Shown: piece after piece, positions 32,849 to 43,200 of the stretch
How positions within the stretch are numbered: the stretch's first letter is position 1
Layout: each line of letters begins with the position of its first letter
Source of the DNA: Mesostigma viride
Lineage: Eukaryota > Streptophyta > Mesostigmatophyceae > Mesostigmatales > Mesostigmataceae
DNA length: 64,000 nt
NCBI GenBank assembly: GCA_009746045.1
Contig: RPFO01000041.1
Location: forward strand, 2,772,613-2,836,612
Reading direction: 5' to 3'
Notes under the pieces: generated by a model
Told to the model about the DNA's origin: nothing
The model's input: the letters and a program-made list of their open reading frames with translations, nothing else
Database searches by the model: none
Program-made: the position numbers and the translations under genes

Positions 32849-34066
32849 TCAGCAGTCGTCGTCGTCGTCATCGTCATCGGCAAGGATGAGCGCTCGCTTC
32901 CGACGCCGGGAGGCGCCTGCGTTGTTGTTCTCCGCCACAACGTCGCTGGGTGGAACCATCTCGCGCAATCGAGCCTCGGCCAGGGTGATATCCGGCGCTT
33001 GCAACGCAGGGACGACCACACCGGGGCACCCGCAGATCTGTGCCTCCAGCTCGTGGAGAGGCACGCAAGAAACCGCGTCCTCCTCCCAACGGGCACCCCA
33101 GTACATGGCTACCATGTCGTTTTGCGTGTCGACAACAGCGACACGACCATGGTACCTGCCGTCCCGGCTTTCGGTGCGACCGTCCGCGGATGTCACACGC
33201 TCCGACGCCCAATGACACACGACTTGCCCTACGAGGTTGCGGCTGCCACTCTTGACCTGCAGCGTTACGCCTTCCCAGCATGCCTTCGCCATGCCGACGA
33301 TGCCCTTCGAGCATTCAGCATCTTGCCACTTCACGACCGGGTGTTCCGCGTCATAGGGCACCTCCTTCAGCGCCTTTAGGCACTCCTTGGTGAGCTTTTT
33401 GTTCGCACCCAAGGAGACTCCATGGGGCGGCTGACCTCGCTTGCCCACCACTTGTGTCAAGACGAGGTCTGAGGCGGTGATGATCACCGTGTGCGCCGCA
33501 GTGGTTGGCGGATGGGGCCATTGCGCAATGTCTGTATTCCACGGGTGCCACGTGTCATGCAAATGCTTAGCGCGGTATACAAAGAGCTCAATAGAAGGTT
33601 GGCCGCCATCCTCCTTCGCAACCACCTCCTTGATGATGCCAACGAGGACTGGAGTCCACGTGAGCTTCGAGTTGCAGAGAATACCAGCTGAAGGGTGCCA
33701 GTATAGAACAGCGGAGCCTTTCTCAACGCCTTGCATGCGCTTCAAGTAAGCGACCTTGGCTGCCATGGCCCTGTCTTCTGCCGCCCATTCCTGCTGTGTG
33801 TGGCCATCATGACGAACTCGGTCTACCAGCGGGGTGACGCGCACCGCCTCTGCGTCGACCAACGCCATGAAGTGCTCTTCTTGCGTCGGTGGTGGTTCAG
33901 GCGCTGCATCGTGCTCACGCAGGGCGGAGATGTCCGCGCGAGATGGCCACGGCAAAGGGCGCCACTCCTCAGGCACCTCCTCAGGGGCATGTGGGACTTG
34001 ACTTGCGAAAAAAGGCCTTGTTTGGCTTGATGGTGTCGGGCGGAAAGTACCACTGCCAGATGCCAT
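32849..34066 (-). CDS. Unrecognised protein, 3' exon part (405 codons)
   Basis: This is a long frame with balanced, non-repetitive composition, which argues for real coding. It includes VLYWHPSAGILCNSKLTW, VVGKRGQPPHGVSLGANKK and a C-terminus with RRRKR, a possible nuclear signal, and a run of eight Asp. I do not recognise the family. The frame likely continues upstream after a shift at the A6 run 34008-34013, because the other frame carries sensible protein up to there (next entry). The A6 shift could be a sequencing error, an inactivating change or slippage. The ATG at 34066 need not be used. Confidence 0.5.
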   Translation of the reverse strand: MASGSGTFRPTPSSQTRPFFASQVPHAPEEVPEEWRPLPWPSRADISALREHDAAPEPPPTQEEHFMALVDAEAVRVTPLVDRVRHDGHTQQEWAAEDRAMAAKVAYLKRMQGVEKGSAVLYWHPSAGILCNSKLTWTPVLVGIIKEVVAKEDGGQPSIELFVYRAKHLHDTWHPWNTDIAQWPHPPTTAAHTVIITASDLVLTQVVGKRGQPPHGVSLGANKKLTKECLKALKEVPYDAEHPVVKWQDAECSKGIVGMAKACWEGVTLQVKSGSRNLVGQVVCHWASERVTSADGRTESRDGRYHGRVAVVDTQNDMVAMYWGARWEEDAVSCVPLHELEAQICGCPGVVVPALQAPDITLAEARLREMVPPSDVVAENNNAGASRRRKRALILADDDDDDDDC

Positions 34067-35426
34067 GGGGCAACTTCTCGACCCTTGTTTTGATCGACTC
34101 CAGCTCCTTCCCCAGAAACTCCATGTTCAATGGTGCGAAGGCTGGGGTGTCCTGCAACATCGGAATGCGGTCTGGATCCACAAGTCGGACGCCAAACAGC
34201 GGCCGCCCCTCCGCATCAAACCTGTATGGCTGTGTCATCGCCTTCCCGCACCGTGGCGCGCCTTCCTGTCGAGTCCCCGCGGGCTGCCACGGCGTCTTTT
34301 GGGACTCCGTGGTCCGGTAGGACAACCAGGTCTCTGTGTTGCCCTGTACCTGGAAGAAGACGGCGTGGTGCACCTTCATTGAGCGACCGCGTTTTTCAGG
34401 CACCGGCTGTGCCGCTCCGCCGCTCCGCCGCTCCGCCGCCCGCCGGCTGCGCCGCCGGCCCGCCGCGCGCCGGCTGCCCCGCCCCGTAGCCCGTCGACAG
34501 GCTGCCCCGCCCCGCCGCATGCCAGCTGCGCCGGCCCGCCGCCCACGCGCGCCGGCAGCGCCGTTGGCCCCCCGCGCGCCGACGGCCCTGCCCCGCCGCC
34601 CGTTGACAGCCCCGCCCCGCCGCATGCCAGCTGCGCCGGCCCGCCGCCCATGCGCGCCGGCAGCGCCGCTGGCCCCCGCGCGCCGACGGCCCTGCCCCGC
34701 CGCCCGTCGACTGCCCCGCCCCGCCGCCCGTCGACAGCCCTGCCCCGCCGCATGCAGGCTGCGCCGCCGCTGCCACCTCGCTGCGCGCTGGCTGCGCCAC
34801 CTCGCCGCCCGCCGACGGCGCCGCCCCGCCGCGCACCGGCTGCCCCGCCCCGCCGCCTGTCGACTGCCCCGCCCCGCCGCATGCCAGCTGCGCCGGCCCG
34901 CCGCCCACGCGCGCCGGCAGCGCCGCTGGCCCCCCGCGCGCTGACGGCCCTGCCCCGCCGCCCGTCGACTGCCCCGCCCCGCCGCCCGTCGACAGCCCCG
35001 ACCCACCGCATGCCAGGTGCGCCGGCCCGCCGCCCGCGCGCGCCGGCAGCGCCGCTGGCCCCCGCGCGCCGACGGCCCTGCCCCGCCGCCCGTCGACAGC
35101 CCTGCCCCGACGCCCGTCGACAGCCCCGCCCCGCCGCATGCCAGCTGCGCCGGCCCGCTGCCCACGCGCGCCGGCAGCGCCGCTGGCCCTGCCCCGCCGC
35201 CCGTCGACTGCCCCGCCCCGCCGCCCGTCGACAGCCCTGCCCCGCCGCATGCCAGGTGCGCCGGCCCGCCGCCCGCGCGCACCGGCAGCGCCGCTGGCCC
35301 CCCGCGCGCCGACGGCCCTGCCCCGCCGCCCGTCGACAGCCCCGCCCCGCCGCATGCCAGCTGCGCCGGCCGGCCGCCCATGCGCGCCATGCGCTTCGCA
35401 GGTCCATTGGGATCATGAGGCCTGCG
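34008..35426 (-). CDS. Unrecognised protein, upstream exon with repeat domain
   Basis: After an acceptor-like TTTTGCGCAG the frame runs from 35426 through about 1 kb of Gly/Ala/Arg-rich repeats into non-repetitive protein: HHAVFFQVQGNTETWLSY, then FGVRLVDPDRIPMLQDTP, then LPHGIWQWYFPPDTIKPNK. The last phrase would join the 405-codon frame if one base were shifted in the A6 run. The repeat part is open in all three minus frames, so which one is translated is uncertain. Confidence 0.4.
34400..35395. repeat. GC-rich minisatellite with SalI-like sites
   Basis: Units such as CGCCGCCCGTCGACAGCCC and CATGCCAGCTGCGCCGGCCC recur in a higher-order arrangement roughly every 100-130 bp. The core begins at about 34519, 34624, 34879, 35138 and 35349. 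Six frames stay open because the units lack stops. Confidence 0.85.
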
Positions 35427-35566
35427 CAAAATCTCACCTCGGAGGCCCGTGCTACTTCTAGTAAGATGCTTGCATTTTCAATGCGTCACCTATATGCAGG
35501 CATAGAGGGTGGTACATGGCGCTAGACTCATCAGGGATAGGAGCCATGCCCTCAGCAATTACTCAC

Positions 35567-35608
35567 CTCCTGGCCCTTGCTGTTGCGGTCTCGGATGAAG
35601 ATGATGGT
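35567..35608 (-). CDS. Possible 42-bp microexon of the minus-strand gene
   Basis: GTGTAG|ACC...CAGGAG|GTGAGT encloses 14 codons, TIIFIRDRNSKGQE. Both splice signals are strong, but joining it directly to the exon at 35426 in phase 0 would meet a TGA, so another acceptor or an intermediate exon would be needed. A further possible exon is 36450-36299. Confidence 0.3.
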
Positions 35609-36484
35609 CTACACGCCGCCGCATGCAAACAAGGAATGAGAGACAAAGCCGTGCGAGGCCAATATGGGCACAGTGAGAGAAACAAGTCGACGCGAACCTA
35701 CATCACGAGTGTCAGCGAAGGGGACCCATGGGAGAAGTCTCCCTCCCATGGTATCATTCACGGACACACGCAGCGGCCATGGGAACAGCCAAAACAGCAG
35801 GTTCACACACGCAAGGGCAACGACCTGCAGTGCCTGACCAGCATGTCGGTCAGTTGTGATTGGCAAGGCAGAGCCACACACACCAGGTACACGCTGCATG
35901 GGCAGGGAAGACGCTCTTACATGAGAAAAAGCGAGGAAACGTGCGCGAGAAGGATATTAAGAGCGATCCGCGCTAGAAGGATGCTACAATAGCATCATAT
36001 ATTCAAGAATTAGCAAAGAAAGATGTAGAAAAGAGACAAAAGAAAGAAATACGAGAGAAAGCAAAGACAGGGAGCTGCCAAACCGGGCAGACAAAAGGTT
36101 ACGAGCGGCAAGAGTTGTGAACGCTGCACTTGATTGCTTTCTCTGACTTGTCAACTGCGAAGAGTGACTGACTTACCTCTCTGGAAATGGTATGCTCAGC
36201 ATCCCATGGTAATGAAATGGTGAGCTATGCTGTCAGACATGCCTATATAACATAGCTACCCTAGGGTCCTAATACAAAACTAGAAATCAAACCATACCGT
36301 GAGTTTCCCGGCTCGCACGGCCTCCTCCCTTTGTGCCAACGCCTGCAAACACAACGGGCCGTGGAGGAGGGTGGAAAGGTGGGCAAGTGTGGAGGAGTTT
36401 GGGGGGGACCGGGTTGAGCAGCGGTGGGGGAAAGATGTGCCGGTCATGATGTTGTCAACTACAGCTGTTGTATCGTGATTCACC

Positions 36485-36790
36485 TTCAATAAGTCTACTG
36501 TTCTACATCCGGTGGTGGATGGACACAAGCAATAAAGGCCCCGCCCACAACTCAGATTTCTTTAGAAAATCTACTGATCTACATTCGATGGCGCCTTCAC
36601 AGAAGCAGGAAACTCCGCCCACCGGTCAAATGTGACGCCCAACAAAGCCCCAACTTATTTCTTCAAGAAGTATACTGTTTTACATCCGGTAGTGCTTGGA
36701 CAGAAGCAATATGTAAAGCCCGCCCACAAATCGGATTTCTTTACGAAAAACCTGTTTTACATTCGATGGGGTCTTGACAGATTCAAGCAG
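36485..36790. repeat. Degenerate repeat of about 80-95 bp
   Basis: Units share TCTAC(T)GTTCTACATCCGGTGG-like, CCCGCCCACAAATCGGATTT and CTTTA(C/G)(G)AAAA words, in about three to four copies. Confidence 0.6.
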
Positions 36791-36861
36791 CAATACTCGT
36801 TTCTACCTGCGTGCGACTGCAGCGGCCGAGTGCTGCAACTTGCCTTCACGTCCCAGTCTTC

Positions 36862-37812
36862 ACGTGACAGTCCTGGTCTTCACGTCTTCACGTCTTCACG
36901 TCTTCACGTCTTCACGTCTTCACGTCTTCACGTCTTCACGACTTCACCTGAACTTGCGGCGTATCGTATCTTTGATACCTTGCATGCACGTCTTCACGTC
37001 TTCACGTCTTCACCGCGTCTTCACCTGTCTTCACCACGTCTTCACGTCTTCGCGTCTTCACGTCTTCACGGCTTCACCTGAACACCTGAACTTCACCTGA
37101 ACTTGCCGTATCGTGTCTTCACGTCTTCACGTCTTCACGTCTTCACGTCTTCACCGCGTCTTCACCTGTCTTCACCACGTCTTCACGGCTTCACGGCTTC
37201 ACGGCTTCACGGCTTCACCTGAACACCTGAACTTCACCTGAACTTGCCGTATCGTGTCTTCACGTCTTCACGTCTTCACGTCTTCACGTCTTCACGTCTT
37301 CACCGCGTCTTCACCTGTCTTCACCACGTCTTCACGGCTTCACGTCTTCACGTCTTCACGGCTTCACCTGAACACCTGAACTTCACCTGAACTTGCCGTA
37401 TCGTGTCTTCACGTCTTCACGTCTTCACGTCTTCACGTCTTCACGTCTTCACCGCGTCTTCACCTGTCTTCACCACGTCTTCACGTCTTCACGGCTTCAC
37501 GTCTTCACGGCTTCACCTGAACACCTGAACTTCACCTGAACTTGCCGTATCGTGTCTTCACGTCTTCACGTCTTCACGTCTTCACGTCTTCACGTCTTCA
37601 CCGCGTCTTCACCTGTCTTCACCACGTCTTCACGGCTTCACGTCTTCACGTCTTCACGGCTTCACCTGAACACCTGAACTTCACCTGAACTTGCCGTATC
37701 GTGTCTTCACGTCTTCACGTCTTCACGTCTTCACGTCTTCACGTCTTCACGTCTTCACCGCGTCTTCACCTGTCTTCACCACGTCTTCACGGCTTCACCT
37801 GAACACCTGAAC
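36862..37812. repeat. Satellite with 8-bp unit and higher-order repeat
   Basis: The basic unit is CTTCACGT. It is organised in blocks of roughly 145 bp, each with a run of the unit, then CACCGCGTCTTCACCTGTC, CACGGCTTCACCTGAACACC and TGAACTTGCCGTATCGTG. About six blocks are present. Confidence 0.9.
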
Positions 37813-38022
37813 TTTGCGTATCGTATCTTTCATACATTGCATCATTTGCATGCCTTGGAGCTGCACGTCTTCAAGGAGTGTCACCCAGTTCCCGCTTGAT
37901 TCAAATGCACTTCGCGCTTGAATTCGTGACTTCGCCCCGCTCAAGGTGGAAAGAATGATGGGCACTAGCCACGGGAACTATGCCCGATGCTGATAGCCGA
38001 AGCGATGACATGGACGAATTGA

Positions 38023-38326
38023 TTGATTTGTGTTATGCCGGGGACGATTGTAGAAATGGGTGCTAGGAAAGAAATCTGGTGCCATGAAAGTAGATTTTTT
38101 GGCCGGTGCAAACCACCAATGCGCCGGCCGATGTGGCAAGGTCCTGCACGGCAGCCAGAGCGCACCCAGCCAGAGCGTACCCAGCCGCTGCCGCCGCCGA
38201 CCCCCGTACTGGTGGGCGTGGAACAGACGATGAGAGAGATGCAACGAGCTATGGAGAACCAAAGCAAGAAGGTTGAAGAGCTTGGTTTGCAGCTGCGTCA
38301 AGAGGTGCAGAAACAAGTGGTCCAGC

Positions 38327-38365
<39 letters not shown>

Positions 38366-38414
38366 TGCAGCAGCAACTGCAGCAGCAACTGCAGCAGCAA
38401 CTGCAGCAACAACT

Positions 38415-38495
<81 letters not shown>

Positions 38496-39907
38496 CTTCA
38501 GTTCCCGCAGGCAGCGTCGGCAATGTCGCAGTTTCCACAGGCATTGTCGGCACTGCAGCAGTTTTCGCAGGGACCGTCGGCAGCAGAGCAGTTCCCGCAG
38601 GGATCATCGGTGGTGCAGCAGTTCTTTGTGAGTCATTCGTGTAGTGTTGAGTGGGTGGGGTGGGGTGTGTGTGTGGGGGGGGGGTGTAGGGGGGTTTGAC
38701 TGTGTGACTGCGTGGCTGCTTGGCTGGAAAGGAGGGTGCGTGGCTGTGTGGCTGCGTGGCTGCGCTGCTGCGTGGCTGCGTGGCTGCGTGGCTGCGTGGC
38801 TGCGTGGCTGCGCTGCTGCGTGGCTGCGTGGCTGCGTGGCTGTGTGGCTGCGTGGCTGCGCTGCTGCGTGGCTGCGTGGCTGCGCTGCTGCGTGGCTGCG
38901 TGGCTGGAAAGGAGGGTGCGTGGCTGTGTGGCTGCGTGGCTGCGCTGCTGCGTGGCTGCGTGGCTGCTTGGCTGGAAAGGAGGGTGCGTGGCTGTGTGGC
39001 TGCGTGGCTGCGCTGCTGCGTGGCTGCGTGGCTGCGTGGCTGCGTGGCTGCGTGGCTGCGTGGCTGCGTGGCTGCGTGGCTGCGTGGCTGCGTGGCTGGA
39101 AAGGAGGGTGCGTGGCTGTGTGGCTGCGTGGCTGCGCTGCTGCGTGGCTGCGTGGCTGCGTGGCTGCGCTGCTGCGTGGCTGCGTGGCTGCGTGGCTGTG
39201 TGGCTGCGTGGCTGCGCTGCTGCGTGGCTGCGTGGCTGCGTGGCTGCGTGGCTGCTTGGCTGGAAAGGAGGGTGCGTGGCTGTGTGGCTGCGTGGCTGCG
39301 CTGCTGCGTGGCTGCGTGGCTGCGTGGCTGGAAAGGAGGGTGCGTGGCTGTGTGGCTGCGTGGCTGCGCTGCTGCGTGGCTGCGTGGCTGCGTGGCTGCG
39401 TGGCTGCTTGGCTGGAAAGGAGGGTGCGTGGCTGTGTGGCTGCGTGGCTGCGCTGCTGCGTGGCTGCGTGGCTGCGTGGCTGCGTGGCTGCGTGGCTGCG
39501 TGGCTGCGTGGCTGGAAAGGAGGGTGCGTGGCTGTGTGGCTGCGTGGCTGCGCTGCTGCGTGGCTGCGTGGCTGCGTGGCTGCGTGGCTGGCTGGGGGGG
39601 GGGGGGGTGCCGGGTGCGTGGATGCGTGGATGTGTGGCTGGGTGGGTGCGTCACTGCGTGGCTGGCTGGCTCTGTGGCTGCGTGGGCGGCTGGATGGCCG
39701 GGTCAGCGTGGCTTCGTGTTCAATGGGATGCTAATATGTTGTTGCCTTTGGATGCCACAGTTCATGGATTCTTTTGTTCACATGCAGGTGCTGCCGTCTT
39801 CCCCATCGACGTCGTCAAGACCGATGTCGCCAAGAAGGATGATGCAATCACTCTCGGCCATGTTTAACTCATGTGGGCCTTCATGGCCATACGGGAAATA
39901 TTATTGA
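38023..39907 (+). CDS. Poly-Gln protein, two exons (predicted)
   Basis: The frame from 38023 encodes a basic Pro-rich start, a predicted coiled coil (MREMQRAMENQSKKVEELGL) and a Gln tract with LQQQ units from a CAG run. Two reading choices exist after the tract: the Gln frame (RFSSRRQ) and the GCA frame (QFPQAASAMSQFPQ repeats). A strong donor TTCTTT|GTGAGT lies at 38627 and an acceptor ACATGCAG|GTG at 39788. In the GCA frame the join continues to a TGA at 39907 (WPYGKYY). The intron would be almost entirely minisatellite. I do not recognise the protein. Confidence 0.4.
38331..38495 (+). repeat. CAG trinucleotide tract
   Basis: Nearly uninterrupted CAG units with regular CAACTG interruptions in the first half and a pure stretch of about 75 bp in the second. 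It encodes poly-Gln in the frame of the predicted protein. Confidence 0.95.
38640..39725. repeat. Minisatellite TGGCTGCG with higher-order units
   Basis: The base unit TGGCTGCG is interrupted by CTGCTGCG and, about every 100 bp or so, by GGAAAGGAGGGTGCGTGGCT. All plus frames are open as Trp/Leu/Arg/Gly/Cys shadows; these are not genes. It fills the predicted intron of the poly-Gln gene. Confidence 0.9.
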
Positions 39908-40397
39908 ATCAGTTCTTTGACACTGAGTTGGCACTACGCAACACCTTTGATGCACATGAGTGCAGGGCGCATGTGTTGAAACCATGCAACCATGGCGATC
40001 CCTCAAAAAGTTTGGTTATGTAATAAGTGACACAATTATTCCGGACGTATGATGGCCCAACGTCCTGTAAGGTTGAGTTGTCTTGGAGGAGGAGCGTGAT
40101 GACCGCGGAAGCCGCGTGGGTGTCTGTAGTGCTATATCTTGAAGATGTACGGTCTTGGAAGAGTTATGGTCTTGGAATCATATAATAATGAACTTGGAAT
40201 AAAGTTGCGGGCAGCCTTCAATTGGCATATGTTGTCTCATTGATGTTGTCTCATTGCGTTAATGGGTCAATTGTCTTAGTTTATATAATGTATATCTTGG
40301 GAAACTCATTGCTTCAATAAAATGCATGCTAGGCGCAATCAACCCCCACAAACACATCTGAAAACTGCACAGTGCATCAAATGTATCCTAGACAAAA
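39908..40397. other. No further gene recognised
   Basis: This is the 3' flank of the poly-Gln frame up to the right inverted repeat. No supported frames. Confidence 0.4.
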
Positions 40398-40480
40398 AAA
40401 TGTATCCTAATCCGGTAAAACCACCCGGGGAAGCTTCAGCGCCCAACACGATTACGCAACTAGCTGCAGATGCGGAAACC

Positions 40481-41721
40481 ATGGCGACGCAGCCCCGGGC
40501 CAGCGAGGCAGCCATTACCGCCTCCTCCAAGCGGCTTTGCGTCAACCCACCCGACGAGATGGATCGCCAGGTCCCTTTGCCATCGTCTTCTCAACCCAGC
40601 GAGGCCACCCCCATTGACGAAGACGGCGACGACGCTAACAACGCTGAGTTCGACCCAGCATCCTTCATGCCTGGCCAGGTTGTCGACGAGCAGCGGTTCT
40701 TTTCGCTTACCGCCGAGCAGGCGCAGGCCATCCTGCGCCACCTGCACGACAACGGCAAGGAGATATATTTTCCTAACGCGTCTGGCGGGACCATTCCAGT
40801 GAACGAGCTCGACGAATTGGACGAGCCACAGCTTCGACTTTCTGTTTTCTTGAGTCACGCGCAGGCCCCTTGCCTCCGGGCACTCTTTGCCGCTTTCAAG
40901 GACGCTGAGCACGGCACCGCCAACACCCCCGATGCTTCCCCAGAAGCAGACCTGCACAAGCTCAATAAGAAAGTCGCAGATATGGCTGCCCAACTCGGCG
41001 CCTTGTCCACCGCTATCCGTCAAGACACTGCTAAGCTCCACGCCAGCATTGCCGAGGTCAAGGCCGCCCTGACCAGCCCGCCCCAACCAGCCGCCCCCGC
41101 ACCGGCCACCAGCTACGCTAACATGGTCAAACAGACGGACATTGCCAACCTGATGGAGGATGCCGCACGCAGGGGGGCTGCAGCCCACAAGACTGCTATC
41201 GAGGAGGACCTGCGCTCACGCAGTATATAGTGGTCCGGTATTTCCAGGTCGCGCAGCAGCCAGAAACGGACCTGATGCTAGCGCAACGCCTGTACCACAG
41301 CCTCATCGTGGGCCGGCTGAATCTGGGCAACGAACGCATCCGCATTGAGTCGGCAGCTTGGATGGCGGGCCAGCCTGGCCCCATCCGGGTGACCTTCGCG
41401 AATGTGGCCAGCAAGGTGAAGGTACTCCAGGCCCGCAAGCTCCTAGGCGGGAGAAACGCGCCGAGCCTCGACGATCTCCTCTCCCCGGCCCAGCTAGTCA
41501 TCAAGAACGGTTTGCTGGGCAGCGACGTGGCGATCAAGGCCAGGAATGAGGGCCAGAAGGTCTACGTCCGCCTCGTCCACGACACCCCCGTGCTCTTCAT
41601 CAACGGCCAGCGCACGGAGGCGCAGGCCCCCAACAAGCGGCACAAGTCGGGCCGTACCAGGCCCGCCCCAGCTGCGTCATCATCGTCTACGCATGTCCCG
41701 GGTATGGATGGCGCCCGGTAA
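40481..41721 (+). pseudogene. LINE ORF1, one frameshift
   Basis: The ATG at 40481 opens a frame with an acidic N-terminal part, a heptad-like coiled coil (LHKLNKKVADMAAQLGALST), a Pro/Ala linker and TSYANMVKQTD. It stops at 41228-41230. The next frame continues without a gap: RYFQVAQQPETDLMLAQRLY, then IRVTFANVASKVKVLQARKL and LVHDTPVLFING. That second part has the layout of the RRM plus C-terminal domain of L1-type ORF1 proteins, which bind LINE RNA. A single base change near 41220 separates the two. An upstream in-frame ATG exists at 40322 but lies in the inverted-repeat unit. Confidence 0.6.
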
Positions 41722-42007
41722 GGGCACACCCTCGCGGCCTCGCGGTACAATAGGCTTTGGGCACAGCCTTTATAAACAAGCCCCTTTCCATCCTCATGTC
41801 GCACCGTGCGAGCATGATCAGGATGCAAGGTCGCCAGGCACGCCACGGTCAACCTTCCCGCCAATTTACCAGCCTCACACGCCTCCTAGCCCGCCTTGAG
41901 CGGGATGAGGCCCAGTCGACACGCCGGCGACCCCAGCCAGGACGGAGACGACGCATTTCCGCCCTGAAAGAAAGATTCCATGCGTTGACAAGCATTAACC
42001 CCAATCG

Positions 42008-42095
42008 CCACCCTCCCCCTCCCCCCCCACCCCCACCCCCACCCCCACCTCCAGCACTACCCTTCTCCACCCCCACCCCCACCCCCACCCCCCGC
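42008..42095. repeat. CCCCCA-rich tract between LINE ORFs
   Basis: Runs of C with ACCCCC units. It lies just before the endonuclease part of ORF2. Confidence 0.85.
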
Positions 42096-42099
42096 TAAT

Positions 42100-42277
42100 A
42101 GGGCAACGGCCCATTCTTGGTATTGCAAGCTTTAACGTGCGCACCCTCCCTGCAGATCCTTCTACGAGCGGCGGCACCCCAGCACGCCAACGCGTCGACG
42201 AGCTGATCGCCCTGTGCGCCGACAACAAGATCGCTGTCCTTGGGGTCCAGGAGCACCGACGCACCGTTGACCCTCAG
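42100..42277 (+). pseudogene. LINE ORF2 endonuclease, 5' part
   Basis: PILGIASFNVRTLPADPS and KIAVLGVQEHRRTVDPQ are the first two conserved stretches of an APE-type endonuclease (Asn and Glu motifs). The frame is cut at 42277 by an LTR element and resumes at 45223/45228 with HGVNGLLVDD. Confidence 0.8.
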
Positions 42278-42894
42278 TGTCAGGATATGCCCCAATATGC
42301 CTGACAGTCTTTTTATTGAGTGCGCTAGTTTCGGGTATACCGGAACTTATATGACTACTTTCTGCTACGTTTGACATCATGGTTGGATCAAGCTCGTTGA
42401 GCTGATCAACTTTGCAAGTGGAAGTTTCTCATTCTGACAACTGGTTGAAAAGATATGACCACTTGTGTAGTTATGGCCCACAGTGGACAGCATTAATGTG
42501 GGACTGAATTTAAGCGTTAGACATACTGTGTACCGCTGTGGGGTAATAACCTGCAGTGTCTGGTGACACTTAAAGTTGAGCTATTAATTCTGGTCTCTTT
42601 ACAAGTCAGGGAAAGAAAACAGACATACATGTTAGAGTACCTGTCTTAGACTAGAATCACGTGGTGAATGATGTGCATCAACGGCCAATATTGAGCCGCC
42701 ACCTTTGCCCTTGCAAAGTGCTTTCCATTTAGCCTCGGATGCTCCTTTGTCACAGCACCGGTTTGGTCGTAAGCAATCATGGTGGCAGCATGAACGCTTA
42801 CATATTAATACAAATACAAAGTCAATAAATATTAAATCAGTAATGCAATACACATTCGATCTTTAAGCCTTGCCACCAGTCCTGAATTGTGACA
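42278..42894 (+). mobile_element. 5' LTR (617 bp) of gag-only element
   Basis: It starts TGTCA and ends TGACA. CTCAG lies before it (42273-42277) and again after the 3' LTR (45223-45227), a 5-bp target duplication. It differs from the 3' LTR at only about three positions. Confidence 0.95.
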
Positions 42895-42909
42895 TGGTAT
42901 CGATCGGGG
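42895..42909 (+). other. Primer-binding site of gag-only element
   Basis: TGGTATCGATCGGGG follows the LTR directly. Its first seven bases equal the initiator-methionine tRNA complement; the rest does not match well. Confidence 0.6.
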
Positions 42910-43200
42910 TGGCCTACTAAATTGCTACAAACTGATCCGACAATCTGGTCCGTCCAACTGGCCATATTTATCGGAAAATTGACTCCCTGTATCGGCACTT
43001 TATGCCACCACGTCTATATATTCTCGAATCGCTTCCCTGTATCGAGATCGACACGCTTGAGTATTTGGACGACCTTTTATATCTCGTCTACGCCGTTGTT
43101 GGGTATCGTCGCGTATTACTATTAATTTTCACCATTCCGACTTGACAGCCTTGGGGATCCTGTTTGTATCCGGATTTCAACAAGTTTCCCTACGACCATC

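Larger units (their letters stand above)
31522..40426. mobile_element. 8.9-kb unit with 29-bp perfect inverted repeats
   Basis: Positions 31522-31550 and 40398-40426 are exact inverse copies, beginning GGGTGGTTTTACCGGATTAG. A further GGATACATTT word occurs inside each end (31561-31574 and 40378-40391). GGGG stands outside both ends (31518-31521 and 40427-40430) and may be a 4-bp target duplication. Between them lie an unrecognised minus-strand gene, a plus-strand poly-Gln frame, and several satellite arrays. No DDE transposase is recognised. It may be a DNA transposon with cargo, or two separate copies of a short element. The right end adjoins the LINE. Confidence 0.5.

Noticed and set aside
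34336-35525. Plus-strand Pro/Ala/Arg frames over the GC-rich satellite
   Set aside because: Stop-free units leave every frame open; the non-repetitive flanking protein is on the minus strand.
35516-35992. 158-codon plus frame
   Set aside because: No domain; it overlaps splice-like signals on the minus strand. Left uncalled.
36862-37812. CRISPR-like array because of regular repeats
   Set aside because: Units are 8 bp in blocks with no unique spacers of constant length, in a eukaryotic context.
37978-39654. 558-codon minus frame rich in Ala, Thr, Gln, Pro, Arg, Ser, His
   Set aside because: Shadow of the same satellite and of the CAG tract (poly-Leu).
38644-39907. Long plus-strand frames rich in Trp, Leu, Arg, Gly, Cys (up to 407 codons)
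   Set aside because: They lie on a TGGCTGCG satellite open in all plus frames; the frames carry no independent protein signal.
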